From JBLINH01 sp047639165 (GTDB lineage Bacteria; Patescibacteriota; Minisyncoccia; Phycocordibacterales; JAACPR01), in contig JBLINH010000019.1 in the NCBI GenBank assembly GCA_047639165.1, forward strand, positions 1 to 13,935: a stretch of 13,935 nt of DNA, given 5' to 3'. Positions 12,078-13,935 of this stretch are shown here, one piece after another (within the stretch, counting starts at the first letter, position 1; every line of letters begins with the position of its first letter). A program made the position numbers and the translations under genes. Below the pieces are notes generated by a model. That model did no database searches. It saw nothing but the letters and a program-made list of their open reading frames with translations, and was not told the origin of the DNA.

Positions 12078-13043
12078 TTAAGCTATCATTCTTTTAAACT
12101 CTTCAATTATAGGGACCTGCTCTGCTTCTGCACCATTTCCATTCGCAATAGAAAGAGCTATCCAATCAGCTAATATCAAAGAGTTAAATACTTTCTCAAA
12201 TAAACTATCGCCGACAAGAGTTAACTTAGTAACATTTAATCCTCTCTCCTCATATAGTTTTTCTGTAACATCCATCCTATTCTGCACCTTTGGATTATCA
12301 CTAGGATCTTTCAAAAAGATGAAGTGTAGATTTTTGGATAGTTCTTTTGTAGTATCGATAACGTCCATTCCTGCCATCTCATTATGATTTAACTCTGAAA
12401 ATACATTATAGAAAGCTGGAACCTTTCCAGTTTCGTTCATTTTAATTTTCCAGTTGTATGCAAGTGGAAGGTTTCTTGTAGATGAATATATTATAGGTAT
12501 TTTACCTTTAAGGTTTTCTGCCAAACTTTTACCTTCTTCTTTTAAAGAGATTGGATTCAAAACATTTTCAAGTTTTTTGAGCCCATCACAACATGGATAC
12601 TCTCCAACAAGTGCTGACATACCAATCAAGGAGTACCCTAGTGCGCTTCTTGGTTGAATACCTGTATCAGGCAATTCTACATACGGAAGATTGTTTTCTT
12701 TTGCGAATTCAATCAACTTACCTCCCGTTGAGATAACAGCCATCTTATATCCCTTGCTGTACCCTTCTTCAAGGAAATCAACTACTTCCTCAGTGTTTCC
12801 TGAGTATGAGCTTGCGATCAGGAGTGAGTCTTTTAGAAATTCGTCATCATATGGTGGTAGTCCATAATCTCGGTGGACGTACAAATTGATTCCGGGTTTG
12901 TACATCTTAAGTAGACCAGTAGCAAGATGTGATCCTCCCATACCACAAACAATGAAGTTGTTATGTGTATCTAAGTTTTCTTTGTTTACAATCTCCGGAT
13001 TGAAACTAAACTGTTTATTGAAATTTTTTATTGCGTCTTCCAT
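12078..13043 (-). CDS. Bifunctional phosphoglucose/phosphomannose isomerase (SIS domains)
   Basis: This 321-aa protein is of the short archaeal/bacterial PGI-PMI type with two SIS domains, interconverting glucose-6-P, fructose-6-P and mannose-6-P in the cytoplasm. Motifs seen are GMGGSHLA (34-41), SYSGNTEEV (79-87), PRSALGYS (131-138, with the Pro-Arg and Ser that define the family) and ELNHNEMAG (217-225, catalytic Glu and His). Length and motif order are normal. It would feed sugar phosphates both to glycolysis and to nucleotide-sugar synthesis for envelope polymers. It begins 1 nt after the coiled-coil gene's stop, without a Shine-Dalgarno, so it likely depends on translational coupling. 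I assign no symbol, since the family has no single accepted one. Confidence 0.9.
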   Translation of the reverse strand: MEDAIKNFNKQFSFNPEIVNKENLDTHNNFIVCGMGGSHLATGLLKMYKPGINLYVHRDYGLPPYDDEFLKDSLLIASSYSGNTEEVVDFLEEGYSKGYKMAVISTGGKLIEFAKENNLPYVELPDTGIQPRSALGYSLIGMSALVGEYPCCDGLKKLENVLNPISLKEEGKSLAENLKGKIPIIYSSTRNLPLAYNWKIKMNETGKVPAFYNVFSELNHNEMAGMDVIDTTKELSKNLHFIFLKDPSDNPKVQNRMDVTEKLYEERGLNVTKLTLVGDSLFEKVFNSLILADWIALSIANGNGAEAEQVPIIEEFKRMIA

Positions 13044-13044
13044 A

Positions 13045-13299
13045 TTATGCTAATTCTAACTTGGTTTTAACAACTCTCATATCATCTTCTAATCTATCAA
13101 CTCTTCTGTCTGATCTCATAATATACCCTTCTAACCTGGCTATGTCTGATTTGTCAGCCTTAGTGTTATCAAGATAATCTAGTTTTTTGTGTATATCACT
13201 AAATTCTGATTGCATTAAAACGGCAAAATCTTCAAACTTCTTATCAATCTTGAGATCTAGTAAATCCCCTATTCTTTTTAGATCATTATCTGTAAGCAT
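13045..13299 (-). CDS. Small coiled-coil protein
   Basis: This 84-aa, highly charged protein is predicted almost wholly helical, with heptad-like spacing from about residue 8 (IGDLLDLKIDKKF) through SDIHKKLDYLD and SDIARLEGYI to RRVDRLEDDMRVV. There are no cysteines, no membrane helix and no known enzyme motif. Short proteins of this appearance, often beginning MLTxxDLxxI, are frequent in Patescibacteria and unexplained. It is the first gene of the operon running down to 9467; its promoter places the transcript start on the ATG. Position ahead of the isomerase does not itself suggest a function. Confidence 0.72.
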   Translation of the reverse strand: MLTDNDLKRIGDLLDLKIDKKFEDFAVLMQSEFSDIHKKLDYLDNTKADKSDIARLEGYIMRSDRRVDRLEDDMRVVKTKLELA

Positions 13300-13305
13300 A
13301 CATGT

Positions 13306-13314
13306 ATCATATCA
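13306..13314 (-). promoter_or_regulatory. Extended -10 promoter TGATATGAT of the five-gene operon
   Basis: On the - strand TGATATGAT ends 6 nt before the ATG at 13299, predicting a leaderless message. It lies in the 51-nt gap after the cyclase gene, where no terminator is seen, so read-through from the cyclase gene is also possible. Confidence 0.55.
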
Positions 13315-13350
13315 TATGAAGATGAAAGTCCTGTAAAAACTTTCTAAAGG

Positions 13351-13935
13351 TTATTCTATTAAAATAGCTCTAACCGGACCTCCTTCAATTCCTGTAAATT
13401 TGAGAGGTAGACAGTATAGTTCATACTCTCCTCCAGATACTTCTTTTAGATCAATACCTTCAATCACAGGGATATTTGCACTCAGTAGACTGGTATGTGG
13501 TCGGTGGTCATCGCTACCTCTTTGCTTAACAGAGAAGTAATCAATACCAAATATCCTTATTTTCTTTTCTTTCAACCACTCAGCACAATCCCCGTCTAGA
13601 TATACGTAGTCGTCATAGAATTCAGAAAATCTTCTTTCTGAGTTTGATGTCTTAATCAAAACTCTATCACCTTCATTTACCTCCTTTCCTTCAAAGTCTT
13701 CTATCTTTACGGCCTCTCCGCCCTTAAGGTGACTCATGTCAAAAACCTTACAAGGACCAACAAAAGTTTCAAGTGGTATTTGATCAAGTGTTGGAGCTCC
13801 TTCCACTGCATGCATTGGAGCATCAACATGTGTACCTGAGTGTGATCCTAATGTTATCTTAGAAAGATGAGTTGAAGCCTCAGGCATCTGTGCGTGAGTT
13901 TCAATACTAACTGGTACGTTGTTTGGGTATACAAC
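13351..13935 (-). CDS. Cyclase/arylformamidase-like metal hydrolase (5' end outside window)
   Basis: The frame is open to the window edge, giving 194 residues of an enzyme usually about 200-230 long; an internal ATG at 13887 is not the true start, because the upstream residues (YPNNVPVSIETH) match the family. The metal-binding motif HSGTHVDAPMH is intact, followed by GPCKVFDMS, the GDRVLIKTSNS strand, YVYLDGDCAEWL, IFGIDYFSV and the closing LPLKFTGIEGGPVRAIL. This is the cyclase family that includes kynurenine formamidase KynB. No other tryptophan catabolism genes are present, so amide or lactone hydrolysis of an unknown substrate is the safer call. It ends 51 nt before the coiled-coil gene on the same strand. 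Confidence 0.85.
   Translation of the reverse strand, partial: VVYPNNVPVSIETHAQMPEASTHLSKITLGSHSGTHVDAPMHAVEGAPTLDQIPLETFVGPCKVFDMSHLKGGEAVKIEDFEGKEVNEGDRVLIKTSNSERRFSEFYDDYVYLDGDCAEWLKEKKIRIFGIDYFSVKQRGSDDHRPHTSLLSANIPVIEGIDLKEVSGGEYELYCLPLKFTGIEGGPVRAILIE

Noticed and set aside
1..13935. TGA recoded as glycine, as in Gracilibacteria or Absconditabacteria
   Set aside because: All recognisable proteins are complete without reading through any TGA, and glycines are coded by GGN.
1..13935. tRNA genes, CRISPR arrays, insertion sequences, integrase or toxin-antitoxin genes
   Set aside because: I looked on both strands and saw no tRNA T-loop with acceptor pairing, no regularly spaced repeats, and no transposase, integrase or toxin motifs.

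Overview
The window reads as a compact, low-GC chromosome segment from a Candidate Phyla Radiation (Patescibacteria) bacterium, probably of the Parcubacteria/Paceibacteria type. This is inference. It rests on many very short intergenic gaps, small single-helix envelope proteins typical of that group, a scarcity of Shine-Dalgarno sequences, extended -10 promoters lying almost directly on the start codon, and only TAA/TAG stops. Genes read in the standard code; there are no tRNA, rRNA, CRISPR or insertion-sequence signatures.

Layout. 1-4090: mostly + strand, with a small soluble protein, a membrane-anchored protein carrying a four-Cys motif and a PsbP-like domain, a ZIP metal transporter (- strand), a cold-shock protein with a structured leader, a VanY-type D,D-carboxypeptidase, and a two-gene unit of a small membrane protein and an exported protein of a conserved unnamed family. 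4080-6491 (- strand): an 803-residue fusion of polysaccharide deacetylase, peptidoglycan-binding-like segment and family-2 glycosyltransferase. 6602-7027: a self-contained + transcription unit with its own promoter and terminator but a doubtful product. 7011-8125 (- strand): a ROK-type kinase and a DUF378 protein. 8196-8498: a small membrane protein fired from a promoter back to back with that of DUF378. 8499-8834: the only gene-free stretch over 300 bases, holding a terminator, several dyads, one perfect DnaA-box sequence and the promoter of a LexA-like self-cleaving repressor (8835-9470). 9467-13299 (- strand): a tight five-gene operon of coiled-coil protein, phosphoglucose/phosphomannose isomerase, DUF389 membrane protein, PsbP-like anchored protein and CPA2 antiporter. 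13351 to the right edge: a cyclase/arylformamidase-like enzyme, incomplete at its 5' end.

Functionally the set is an envelope and homeostasis neighbourhood: peptidoglycan trimming (VanY), exopolysaccharide synthesis plus deacetylation (the fusion), sugar-phosphate supply (isomerase, ROK kinase), ion and metal transport (ZIP, CPA2), and stress control (Csp, LexA-like). The strongest unusual signals are regulatory: leaderless-type promoters placed 6-8 nt from the ATG, convergent genes whose stop codons interlock, a hairpin inside a coding sequence, a csp leader hairpin, and a cluster of dyads in front of the LexA-like gene. I see no clear multi-gene defence or mobile system.
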